Assembly (NCBI GenBank): GCA_024305405.1
Contig: JAKNDB010000067.1
Coordinates: forward strand, 1,320,001 to 1,384,000
Direction of reading: 5' to 3'
Source of the DNA: Dirofilaria immitis
Lineage: Eukaryota > Nematoda > Chromadorea > Rhabditida > Onchocercidae
Length of the DNA: 64,000 nt
The position numbers were made by a program, and so were the translations under genes. A model generated the notes under the pieces. It was not told where the DNA came from. It saw nothing but the letters and a program-made list of their open reading frames with translations, and ran no database searches. Positions 13,441 through 23,989 of the stretch are shown in pieces (position 1 is the first letter of the stretch; each line of letters starts with the position of its first letter).

Positions 13441-14960
13441 AATTTTAATCATTAAAAGGAAAAGAATAAGATGTGTCCAACAACATATTCAGATTTCTTC
13501 GAAGATTACGTCTCAATGGAAATCTTTCACGGATATCATCACCGTTTATTTAGATAAATAGTAATTAAATGTATCAGGAAAAAAGTTCTAGTATTTTTGG
13601 AGATGCACAAAAACAAATTATAATCAATTCATTGAAACATAGAAGTCATCCTTGTACCATTATAAAGATGGAAGAGAGGATTTTCAGATTTAAATTTGAA
13701 ACTAATGAAACAAATTTCAAAAAGAAATCTTCTATTTATAGCTAAAAATTGTTTCCAGAATTCGTAGAACGAAGAATCATTTCAAGAATTTATTTTGGAA
13801 TTATTTTCAAATCCATCAAAATGCGACATCGAAGACTATAGATTTTATCTTTGAAAGCTAGATAAACCTTTTTATAGATGATTTAAAACCAACGGGGAAA
13901 AAATTTAATAAAACGATGAAGAATCTCTAATCAAGACTGCGGGAAGTTGGTTGGAAGAATGAGTTTTGGGAATTCGAGAACACAGAAATGCTCTTTGTCT
14001 TCAATTTCCATCTTTAGTGTACCATCGATGATATGAAGCATTTGAATGGGATTACATGAAACATTGATTGAGATTAATAGGAAACCAAGTTTTCGGATTT
14101 TTCTTTTGCTAAACAAACTTACCCATTTTTTAAAATTGTTTAGTTTCAATTCTGCTCTAGCCATAATTAAATTTCCCTTTTGTATCTTAAACACAAAATT
14201 TATGACTTCCTGTCATACTGACAAACTTCCGCAAATTTTCGACGATTGATAAGATCACATTCTTATCAGTTGCCAGTGCATCAGATATTACATAATCAGA
14301 TAATAAGATGTACAAATAGACTAAAAATTGAATCATAACCGATCATAACAAAGGAAGAGGAAACCCCAACAATATCAAGAAGCATCGCAAGAAATTTACG
14401 AAAATCTAAATTAGTTGAAGATAAAATTAAATGAATATAATTTCATAATTTTGAATGGTTAATAAAGAAGTTCTATACATACATATTTATTCCTACCATA
14501 CATTTGCAAATAATCTTCAATTATTTTTGATTAAAATTAAAAGTGAAATTATTCCATAAATTATTTATAAAAGTTGCCAACATTAAGAAAACACTGAAAA
14601 AGAATGTAATATAAGATTACTAAACCGAATTACTATGGAAAGTCGTCCTGATACAAAGTTCAATAATATCAACAATGATTAATAATAGCAATAGCAGTAA
14701 TAATAATAATATCAAATGCATTAAGCATAATTAAGCATACAACACTGAACATTTTGCATATTAAAAAAATGAATGATTTCTTTAAATATTATAATTTAGC
14801 AAAATTATTAAATATCTATAAAACTTTCTAAAGTAAATGCAATAATTGTGCATTACATAGGAAAAAAGCAAAAAGATACTTTATAAGATATCCTATTAAT
14901 CATCATTACTATTGTTATATCTAACTTTTGACTTTTGCTCTTAAAAAATACGACAGGAAA
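13441..14960. other. Decayed collagen 5' flank and AT-rich spacer
   Basis: Parts of 13560-14260 resemble, in reverse, the region upstream of the collagen copies (the stretch around the mirrored ATGAAGCATTT and CATCGATGATATG). The remainder, including the ATA/AAT-rich run at 14660-14720, is shared with about 42300-42360. No gene recognised. Confidence 0.5.
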
Positions 14961-14969
14961 AAACGGTGA

Positions 14970-15968
14970 TTTTTTTAACCCAATATCCATAAACAAAGTA
15001 TAATTACAGTCAGACTATGACTAAAATTACGTTATGCTAAATATAGAATGATCAACAAGTTTGTTTTATAACGATATATGAAAGAAAAATCTAGACACCT
15101 AGTTTCTTATGCTATCTTGATGAAATGCTTTATATTGTCAATGGTGCATTGAAAATGGACAGTAAAAGATGGCAAAAATAATTTCTTTTTGTTATAGTAA
15201 TCATGATAATCTTCTACATTGCAATAAATTGTTTCGCATATACAGAAAGCTAAAAATAGCCTCGATTGGAAGTTTTACGATATAATTAAGTAAATGTTGA
15301 AAGATTCAATTAATTTCAGAAATCTAAGATGGATGATTAACTTACAAACATCCGGCATTATTCAAATTTTTGAATCGTTGCAGTCTATCGAAATTTTAAA
15401 ATCAGCTTTTCCATCTAATTCCAATTCGATCAACTTGACTTTTTATCACTTATTTAATCTTTCCTTCTTCAATTTTGAATCATCATACATCACAGATACT
15501 ATCAGTGATTTTCTATATCGCATATTGCTGCATTCAATACCATTATTCTACAATGAATTCTTGAAATGATTCTTTATTTTACGAATTTTAGAAAGATTCA
15601 TATCTGAAATTCTAATTTCTTATTATAAATATATTTGCTTTTGAAATTAGTCCTATTGATTTCAATTTAAATTTCAAAATCCTTTTCTGACATTCCCGAT
15701 AATATTATGATGGTTCTTATAGGAGAAATCTCTAAATTTCACGATTATAAATTGGCTCTTATATTTCCGAAAAGTTAAATTTTTTAAGAGAAACATGTTA
15801 ATTCTGATCTACCAATTATGATTTATCCCAACGAATTATGGATTATAAATAAGAAGATGAATTCATCCGTGGAAAATTTCTATTGGGAAGACGATCTTTG
15901 AAGAAATTTAAATACTCCGTTTAGCACCTTTTTTTTCGTCATTTTCAAAATTTCAAGCCATCTAAAAT
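14970..15968 (+). other. Conserved 5' flank of mini-collagen copy 1
   Basis: About 1 kb upstream of the collagen is shared with the other copies: mirrored at 23040-23960, and direct at 46640-47628 and 50650-51619; shorter at 39310-39866. It includes an open frame at 15294-15569, starting MLKDSINFRNL, whose first half is kept in three other copies but whose second half differs in frame. A block at about 15858-15925 reads FIRGKFLLGRRSLKKFKY and has a relative in relic R1 (IRERFPLRRNLRRN), so it may be a hidden upstream exon. I cannot place a start codon for it. Confidence 0.5.
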
Positions 15969-16487
15969 ATGATATTCGAAAAATTTCTACTATTTGTGAT
16001 TACAATCAATTTCAGATTGTCAGTACCAATGCACATTTTTAATATTTCTCTATTGATTACCTCTTCAATATTTTTCTATTTGTTGTCTTCCACAGTCCAA
16101 GTAAGTTTACCAAGTGTTGGTTTTTAGGTAAAAAATCACTAAGAAAAAATGAGAATCAGAAAAAAATGATAATTAAAAAAGTAAAATCAGTAAAAATGAA
16201 AATCAGACATTTGAAATCGAGCTTCAAAACATTAGCAAATTTTTTTGCAGGCTTGCAGCCCATTACAGGCAATGGGACCGCCTGGAACGGATGGACAGAA
16301 TGGTGAAAAAGGACTGCCAGGGATACCAGGAACACCAGGATATCGAGGAAGAATGGGACCAGCTGGAGATCGAGGAGATCCGGGACCAAGAGGCCTTCCC
16401 GGACATCAAGGACCATATGGACCGCAGGGCGATCAAGGACGCAAAGGACTGAAAGGACCACCAGGAACGATGATAGGGAGACGATAA
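15969..16487 (+). CDS. Mini-collagen copy 1
   Basis: Two-exon model: exon 1 at 15969-16100 (44 codons, ATG in AAAATATGATATTC) and exon 2 at 16251-16487, joined in phase 0 with GTAAGT donor and TTTTTTGCAG acceptor. Exon 1 is strongly hydrophobic and could be a signal or anchor. Exon 2 starts ACSPLQAM, then runs 22 uninterrupted Gly-X-Y triplets (from [13 protein letters not shown] to GLKGPPGTM) and ends IGRR; an AATAAA follows the stop. Total 122 residues, against about 300 for ordinary nematode cuticle collagens, and there is no C-terminal cysteine box. An internal ATCAATTTCAG at 16005-16015 looks like an acceptor, so the true N-terminus may come from an upstream exon. Nearly identical to copy 6 at 51.6-52.1 kb. 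Extracellular matrix or cuticle role is inferred from the triplets only. Confidence 0.75.
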
Positions 16488-17339
16488 AATAAATGATAGA
16501 ATGTGCTGGAATAAACCAATTCCCCTGGTCGTAACAGTTTTTTAGTTTGGGTATTTTCGACATTAGTAAATCATAAGTGTGCTCATCTTATTGCATTGCG
16601 AAATTCACAGGGTTAGGTCTTAAAATATCGATTATGACTAAAATATCGATATTTTAACAAATTTTGTCCGTAAATGTTGAAATATAAATTTTGGATTTTC
16701 TGAAATAAGTGATTGATTTATGGTATTTTCAAATCACAAATTGATGAAATTACTATTGCTATGATATTAATCTATTACTATTGCTATTATATTAATAAAA
16801 CTATTGCTATTATATTAATAATTCATAATAATGTTAGATTTAACCTTAGGTTCTACGGATACATAATCAGAAGAAGAATCATCATGAATAATATTATTTG
16901 TTATTGTCCATAGAATATATATATATATGTAGAGTTAAACGGCACTATATACATATATATATCAGAACAAAGAATGAAAGATGAATGATATTTGAAATGT
17001 ATAGGGAAGTTTTGATCGTTATAACATTCCGAATAATTAGCATAGATTTCGATATCTTAAACTGCATCGAGCTGACCGAAGGTTGAGAAAAAAGTTTTTA
17101 TGCTGAGATTTGGATAAATGATTCATTTATTTGAGAAACATCATTATGAAAGAAAAAAACACATCATTAATTCTCTGAGTGAAAGATTTCTATTGGGAGA
17201 TGGTCATTGAAAAAATATAAATACTACGTTTGACATTTCTTTGTTTTCATCATTTCCGTAATTTTAGACATCAACAAAAATTTTGAATATTTGAAAAGAA
17301 ATTTAAAAAAATTCTTGCTACTGGTTAATGCAATCAATT

Positions 17340-17730
17340 TCAGGTTAATAACAATAAATCTTTTTAGTATTTTCTTATTAGTTATCTATACATACACTTC
17401 TCAATCCAAGTAAATTCTCGAATGGATTATTTATCGATAAGAAATGATGCGTTTAAAAATAGAGAATTTAAACTATTCATTAATTTTGTTTAAAGTATTC
17501 ATTAATTTTATATTCAGACTTGCGACCCATCATGAACAGAAAGAATACCTGGGTCGAATAGAGAATGCAATAAAGGACCGAGAGGGCAGCCAAAAACAAT
17601 AAGACCTCCAGAAAGAGTGGGGAGATTGGAGAACGGAAAACCGGGTTCAAAAAGCATGAGTGAATATAAAAAAATTGAGAGTATGGACCACTTAGCGAGC
17701 AAGGAAAAATTGAAAAGAAAGGATTGCTAG
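17340..17730 (+). pseudogene. Degenerate collagen, downstream of copy 1
   Basis: It retains the CAATTTCAG site, a hydrophobic exon, and a TATATTCAG acceptor at 17509-17517. An exon follows that opens with C-D-P-S and keeps scattered glycines (IPGS, NKGPRGQP, ENGKPGS) before TAG at 17728-17730. An in-frame stop follows the first few codons, and regular triplets are gone. A near-identical copy is at 52990-53383, so it was duplicated together with copy 1. Confidence 0.7.
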
Positions 17731-17989
17731 GAAAGAGTAAGATAAATGTGGAAGTTGTTAGAAATAACAAAGCAGCTCCAACACATTTCAACATTTTTTT
17801 CATTTCAACATTAGAATTACAACATAATATTTGGAAGTCAATAAAATTTTGAAAACTTCAAACATGGATTAATTAATGCATAGAATGTTTGGAATCACAA
17901 ACGATTTATTTGTTTATATTCACTCATTTTCTCTATCCTTCACTTTTTTTTTTCTTCTGTTGTCATATACTGTTTTTCCAAGATAATTC

Positions 17990-19660
17990 ATAACGGATAA
18001 AATCTTCCAATGTTAGTCAATTCTCCTACATCGGTTTTAACCACTTTATCTTCTCCTTTGTTCTTCGCTTGACATATTTGAGGGCCAAAATGATGGCTCT
18101 TATTAATTTCGATCATCTACTGAATCGACTAGCATCTACAAACGGCAACCATGCTTCCTCGACTGTTTAAGTGGATAGCTTTGATACTTTTGTAATCATC
18201 TGCTCTTCTCTTTTCAATTTTTTTTCATCAGCAATTTGATATTTTCACTAAGGCCATTTACTTTCAGGTTCCTTTAATCACGATGGCTCTTCCGACCATA
18301 ATTTATATGTTTGAGCTCTGAAGGAGAGAATCCTTTGGTTGTTATATCGACTAGATTATTTGGAATATATCGGAATGATAAGTTTACCTCTATCCTGTTC
18401 TGGATGAATCTGGGTAGCAATTTTCGATCGATTTTGTATCCAATGTAATGCACATTCCGACCACAGCACAACTGGTAATTTTTCTAGTTCCAATTGCTTC
18501 ATAACAAATTTGGCGACTCGTATACCAATGAGTATTGTAAGTAATTCCAAGCGTGGTATACTCATACCTTTGATTAGAGCAAGTCTTGATTTAACGAAAA
18601 GTAATGTTATTTCTTTTTCGTTGTCGTATTGATTCAAGATGTATATCGCTGTTGAATATGCGATCTTTAAGGCATCATTGAAAACATACAGTTGTTGTTT
18701 CTTTAAGAAAGTCTTTGCCAGTCATGGTAGTAACAACAAATATTATAGGTCCTCGATATAAAACTTCATACAAATTTTTCATTTCTTTGAGGTGAGCAGA
18801 AGCATCGTGGACTATTCCAAGTTTCATTTCGTTATATTATGGGCTTACAGAGAGGGATATCACCTCATGATGAGGTATACTTCTCGATTTATGTCTGGAT
18901 AAACTTGCTCTATTACTCCTGACTGCAGTTGGTCATAGAATCTTTTGATCAACGTTTTAAGACGATCAAAACACACATAATGATTTTTAATTTTTCCTTT
19001 GATTCCTTCCAAGGCCAGTTAGCTTGATATCTACCATTCTGTTTCGTTATACTTCTCTTAAATTGCTGGAGAGTTTGCTCGCCATCATCTTCATTTGGTC
19101 GATCTTGGTATGATTGATCATGCTAGCAGCACACGCTACACCTGTTTCTATTCTCTTTCCTGTTTCGACTCACATTACATTCTTGTTGCGTGTCATTGTC
19201 CATATATCATTTCCAGCTAGCACTGATGAACTTGAAATAGTTTTTGATGCCGATCAGTACGTAGGTTTCTTCCAGTAGTTCCTTCCTTAATTCCTCCTTT
19301 TCTATCAAAGGAGATTATATTCGGATCGCTGATTTCTATCACTTGTAGTTTATTTGTTGGATATTCCACAAAGTTAATTTCACAGATGATGATTGCTTTA
19401 TTTCCAATTTTCTTGCTTTATTTATTGTAAGTTTTCTTTTTAACACACAACGATGAATTATGTTGCCCTTGCAATGAAAACATAATTTCTTTGGGTTTTG
19501 GCAATTCTTTGCTATATTGCCTGTTTGAAGACAATTTAAACATGCTTCGATTTTTCTTAAGCGTTCTATCCGCTGTTTGGCAGTGGAATAAAGTTTTGAC
19601 AAACCCAATGGTCCTTGTTGCAAAATGAACAAGGTCTTCTCTTTATTGAATGCGAGAATG
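17990..19660 (-). mobile_element. Decayed BEL/Pao retrotransposon (gag zinc knuckles to RNase H)
   Basis: Minus-strand fragments lie in Pao order. At 19428-19560 are two gag zinc knuckles (CLNC..C, CFHC..C). At about 18890-18940 is the pre-RT segment QLQSGVIEQVYPD. At about 18750-18840 is KLGIVHDASAHLKEM. At 18270-18720 is the peptidase/RNase H stretch with KSRLALIKGMSIPRLELL and FRYIPNNLVDITTKGFSPSEL. At about 18090-18140 is VDASRFSR. Frameshifts and stops occur throughout, and the RT core is largely deleted, so it is inactive. Positions 18000-18735 are repeated almost exactly at 53640-54390. Confidence 0.88.
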
Positions 19661-19689
19661 TTTGGGAAAAAGGGAGTATTAAACGGAAG

Positions 19690-20210
19690 GAAATTTTTTT
19701 AATTTCTTTCTTTCTTTCGAATAAGAGGAGAGAAACCTCTTCTATATTTGGTCTTATACGATATTATAAACGCAATATCATATTTATACAAGGGTCTGAA
19801 TCAAATGCGCAATACACAGGAATACTAAAGAACACAATACAGAAAAATCCATGAATACAAACAAATATGTTGATGCTTATTGGTACTTTCCTTTGGATCT
19901 GTCATTATTCTTTCATACCGCCACTGATGCTCTTCGCGCCTTTGAATTGTAATTCTTATTACGTCTGATTGCCGTTGAAACTGTTGTTTCTATTGAATTA
20001 CGTCAAACTGCTGTCGAACTGCAACCGTCGGAATTTGAGTTATTGGATTAACTGCTTCTGTTGGCGAAAGTCGAAACATGCAAATAGTGGTACAGATAGA
20101 AATGCTAAAAAAAACATTAAACTAAAGAGCGCACTAAATTATGAGATCAGAAAGATAAAAGGATAAAGATATGAAGATATTCTCAATCAAAGCATTCGAT
20201 TTATTCATCG
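19690..20210. mobile_element. BEL/Pao LTR fragments in both orientations
   Basis: 19790-20060 resembles the LTR at 33600-33850 in the same (minus) orientation. 20090-20190 is a U3-like piece of the same family in + orientation (TAAATTATGAGATCAG, then AAAGGATAAAGATATGAAG), joined directly to the next Pao fragment. Confidence 0.65.
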
Positions 20211-21480
20211 GCCGACAAAATCGATCGAAAATTGTTAAATCGATTCAGATTCATCCATAATAAGATGAAAGAGATACAAAAGGTGAATTTCTTATCCCGA
20301 TATATTCCAAGTAAAAATAATTCAGTCGATATAGCAACTAAAGGATTCTCTCCTTCAGAGTTCAGACGTATAAATTATGGTCGGAAAAGCCATCGTGATT
20401 AAAGGAACTTGAAAGTAAATGGCCTTAGTGAAAATTGCTGATGAATATGAGAAAAAATGAATATCAAAGCTATCCACTCGAAAAGTCGAGGAAGCATGGT
20501 TTTCGTTTGTAGATGCTAGTCGATTCAGTAGATGATCGAAATTAATAAGAGCCATCATTTTGGCCCTTAAATATGTCAAGCAAAGAACAAAGGAGAAGAT
20601 AAAATGGTTAAAACCGATGTAGAAGAAGCGACTAACATCGCAAGGTTTTAAATTAAAGGAGTGGGTATTGATCAAACAAGTGCAGTGCGAAGGAATTAAC
20701 AAAGAAGAAAAGGAAAAATGGAATTTTTATCAAAAATTATGGAGATCAAAAAGCCGATTGGAGAATTCGGACAACATAAAACTTTATATCATATTGGAAT
20801 TGCACATAATCATTCAGAAATGAGGAACAAATTCTGGATACCCAAAGGAAGAATGGAAGTTAAGCGCCTCATAAGCAGATGCACAGGATGCAGACGTTGG
20901 ATAGTTGAATCATTTAAATTACAGCCATGCCAAATCTTCCGGAAACAGGAGTTAAATGATCAAGAAGTTTTGCACAAATTGGTCTGAATTATCCTGGTCT
21001 CTTTATAAAAATTGAGAATGGAGTAATGAAAAGATGGGTTGCTCTATTTACATGCTTCACTATAAGAACGATCAACTTGGGAATACTAGGCCACCTATCA
21101 GCCGAAAATTTTTATATGTGCTAAGGAGAAACCCTAAGCATATGAATAGTTCTATATAGATAGAAATGTTTAAAAAGACAAGAATAGCGCGCTAAATTAT
21201 GAGATCAGTAAGCTAAAAGGATAAAGATATGAAGTTTTTCTCAATCAAAGCACTCGATTTACTCGCTGGTCAATAAATGATATCAACCCGTCTAGGGTCG
21301 ACAAGCCGAAGGAGATATATAAGGGAGGGATGATATAATATAAGGGATTTGCGGTTTAATTACCCCAGTTTAAGACGCAGTTTGACAACGAGGATTCGAC
21401 AACAGTTAGAATCAGTTACTCGACGACAACTCAAGTTCAATCCGATAGTCACAATTCAGTGTAGTTCGGAAATACGGTCA
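20211..21480 (+). mobile_element. BEL/Pao fragment: RNase H tail, integrase start and 3' LTR
   Basis: Plus-strand reading shows KGFSPSEFRRINYGRKSH, then a lysine-rich segment. The integrase H2C2 zinc domain follows at 20718-20900 ([20 protein letters not shown], then C..C), then NYPGLFIKIENG and WVALFTC from the start of the catalytic core. The core breaks off near 21120. An LTR follows (about 21130-21480) with AAAGGATAAAGATATGAAG and a TATA-like GATATATAAGG at about 21316. Stops and frameshifts make it inactive. Confidence 0.8.
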
Positions 21481-21799
21481 AACATACAAGTGATGATAAA
21501 CAGATAAATAACTGCAAGCAATCAATATCATTAAATTCTTCCTACTCTGAATATTATTTATGTCATAGAACATCGTGATATCTTAGACAAATTTTGAAAA
21601 TTTGTCACACGACAACAAATAGATTCGCAAAATCTTTAACGCAAAATATTGCTATCAGTAATATACAATTGATTTTTGCGAGAATTCTAAATGCAGTGAC
21701 TTTAGTTTCATTTGATTGAAAATTAAATATTTTGCGATTTGATTCAAAAAACAATCAGATCAATACTCAGCTTAAAGCTCAATTGCACTTCGAATTATA

Positions 21800-22141
21800 A
21801 TTGAGGCAAATGTCGAGAAACAGAATCCTTCAACACTTTAATCTCCTCAATCAATACGCAATTCATTGCTGGGTGATCCAATTTGTATCATCAACCGAAA
21901 CCTCCATTTCTCTATTTAGTTTTAACCTTATCATCAGTAAAGTCATCAAACGCTGTGAAAACCTGTTCTTATCAAAAAGCCATCAACAGAGTGCGATGAA
22001 AGCGATAATGAGGAAGAAACCGGGATTCTAGATCAACAAGAGATTCATTCCTTCAGACTGAAATCAATTAGTCCACCTCCTTCAACTCTTAGTAGCAATA
22101 ATCCCGTCAAACTGTTAAAAACAGCAAAAGAGCGATCATAA
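21800..22141 (+). pseudogene. Unrecognised gene fragment U, copy 1
   Basis: The reading STETSISLFSFNLIISKVIK continues through CENLFLSK. Then a five-A run at about 21977-21981 shifts the frame out of KPSTECDESDNEEETG. In that shifted frame the C-terminal part reads DQQEIHSFRLKSISPPPS and ends AKERS-stop at 22141. The mirrored copy at 41477-41819 has six A's at this point, and a diverged third copy is at 42570-42820. The acidic and Ser/Pro-rich segments are shared by all three, which suggests that they descend from real coding sequence, probably the last exon of a host gene. I do not recognise the family. Confidence 0.5.
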
Positions 22142-22547
22142 ATTGCTTTAAAAAAATAGAATATACTGACAGAAGAAAAACTTGAAGTGAAGTATGTAGA
22201 AGACGGACAAATATAATAAATTTTTGAAGTTTTTCAAATATTTTATTGTGGTCAAAAATAAATTGGATGTTTGGTCCATGAAATTTTATTAAAAATATTA
22301 CAATTTGATGAAATTAAGATCTGAAAATACAATAAATCATTTGTTTCAGAAAATCCAAATTTTATATTTCAACATTTGCGGGTAAATTTTGCAAGGTATC
22401 GATTACGACCTAGGCTTGTGAATTTAGTGATACAATAAAATGAACACATTTATGATACACTAATGTTGAAAATATCCAAATTAAAAAACTGATATGATAA
22501 GGAGGAATTAGCTTATTTTTTCAGTTTTTTCATATTCTGTTATTTTA

Positions 22548-23036
22548 TCATCTCGCTATCGCTATTCCTGGTGGTCCCTTCAGTCCTTTGCGTCCTTGAT
22601 CGCCCTGCAGTCCATATTGTCCTTGATGCCCGACAAGGCCTCTCGGTCCCGGATCTCCTCGATCTCCAACCGGTCCCTCTTTTCCTCGATGTCCTTGTTT
22701 TCCTGGTGGCCCTGGCAATCCTTTTTGACCATTCTGTCCATCTGTTCCAGGCGGTCCCATTGCCCGTAATGGGCTGCAAGCCTGCAAAAAAATTTGCGAA
22801 TGTTTTGAAGCTCGATTTCAAATGTCTGATTATCGTTTTTCTCTGATTTTCATTTTCTCTTAGTGATTTTTTACCTAAAAACGATCACTTGGTAAACTTA
22901 CTTGGGCCGTGGAAGATAATAAAAAATAGAAAAATATTGAAGAGGTAATCAATAGAGAAATATTAAAAATGTGCATTGGTACTGACAATCTGAAATTGAT
23001 TGTAATCACAAATAGTAGAAATTTTTCGAATATCAT
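22548..23036 (-). CDS. Mini-collagen copy 2
   Basis: On the minus strand, exon 1 is 23036-22902 (45 codons) and exon 2 is 22781-22548 (78 codons with stop), phase 0, 122 residues. Exon 1 carries one more codon than copy 1 (FFYFLLSS for FFYLLSS), an in-frame 3-bp difference as expected of coding DNA. Exon 2 begins ACSPLRAM and has 22 Gly-X-Y triplets, including [18 protein letters not shown]; it ends IAIAR-like. Two triplets carry V or L where others have P (GLV, GLQ). Convergent with fragment U copy 1. It is the inverted counterpart of copy 4 at 40 kb. Confidence 0.75.
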
Positions 23037-23989
23037 ATTTTAGATGGCTTGAAATTTTGAAAATGACGAAAAAAAGGTGCTAAACGGAGTATTTAAATTT
23101 CTTCAAAGATCGTCTTCCCAATAGAAATTTTCCACGGATGAATTCATCTTCTTATTTATAATCCATAATTCGTTGGGATAAATCATAATTGGTAGATCAG
23201 AATTAACATGTTTCTCTTAAAAAATTTAACTTTTCGGAAATATAAGAGCCAATTTATAATCGTGAAATTTAGAGATTTCTCCTATAAGAACCATCATAAT
23301 ATTATCGGGAATGTCAGAAAAGGATTTTGAAATTTAAATTGAAATCAATAGGACTAATTTCAAAAGCAAATATATTTATAATAAGAAATTAGAATTTCAG
23401 ATATGAATCTTTCTAAAATCGTAAAATAAAGAATCATTTCAAGAATTCATTGTGGAATAATGGTATTGAATGCAGCAATATGCGACATAGAAAATCATTG
23501 ATAGTATCTGTGATATATGGTGATTCAAAATTAAAGCAAGAAGGATTAAATAAACGATAAAAATCAAGTTGATCGAATTGGAATTAGATGGAAAAGCTGA
23601 TTTTAAACTTTCGATAGACTGCAGTGATTCAAAAATTTGAATGATGCTGGATGTTTGTAAGTTAATCATCCATCTTAGATTTCTGAAATTAATTGAATCC
23701 TTCAACATTTACTTAATTATATCGTAAAACTTTCAATCGAAGCTATTTTTAGCTTTCTGTATATGCGAAACAATTTATTGCAATATAGAAGATCATCATG
23801 ATTGTTATAACAAAAACGGGATTATTCTTTGCCATTTTTTACTGTCCATTTTCAATGCACCATTGACAATATAAAGCATTTCATCAAGATGGCATAAGAA
23901 ATTAGGTTTTCAGATTTTTCATTCACATATCGTTACAAAACAAACTTGTTGATCAAAAAATTCCAAGACAATAAAGGGATGCTTCAACG

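Larger units (their letters stand above)
14970..18735 (+). repeat. Segmental duplication D1, copy 1
   Basis: Direct copy of 50650-54390 carrying mini-collagen, degenerate collagen and Pao RNase H remnant. The left part is more diverged, the 15.3-18.7 kb part nearly identical. Confidence 0.87.
21490..23960 (-). repeat. Segmental duplication D5, copy 1 (inverted)
   Basis: Mirror copy of 39310-42130, carrying collagen copy 2 and fragment U copy 1, with an internal deletion of about 0.75 kb. Confidence 0.85.

Noticed and set aside
16156..16563. 135-codon minus-strand frame opposite mini-collagen copy 1 (similar ones opposite copies 2, 4, 5 and 6)
   Set aside because: Antisense shadow of Gly-X-Y codons: CCN/GGN triplets leave the opposite strand open. 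Follows the collagen exon borders exactly.
22540..22821. Arg/Thr-rich 93-codon frame overlapping collagen copy 2 (also at 40066-40362 and 47812-48117)
   Set aside because: Shifted-frame shadow of the collagen exon on the same strand.
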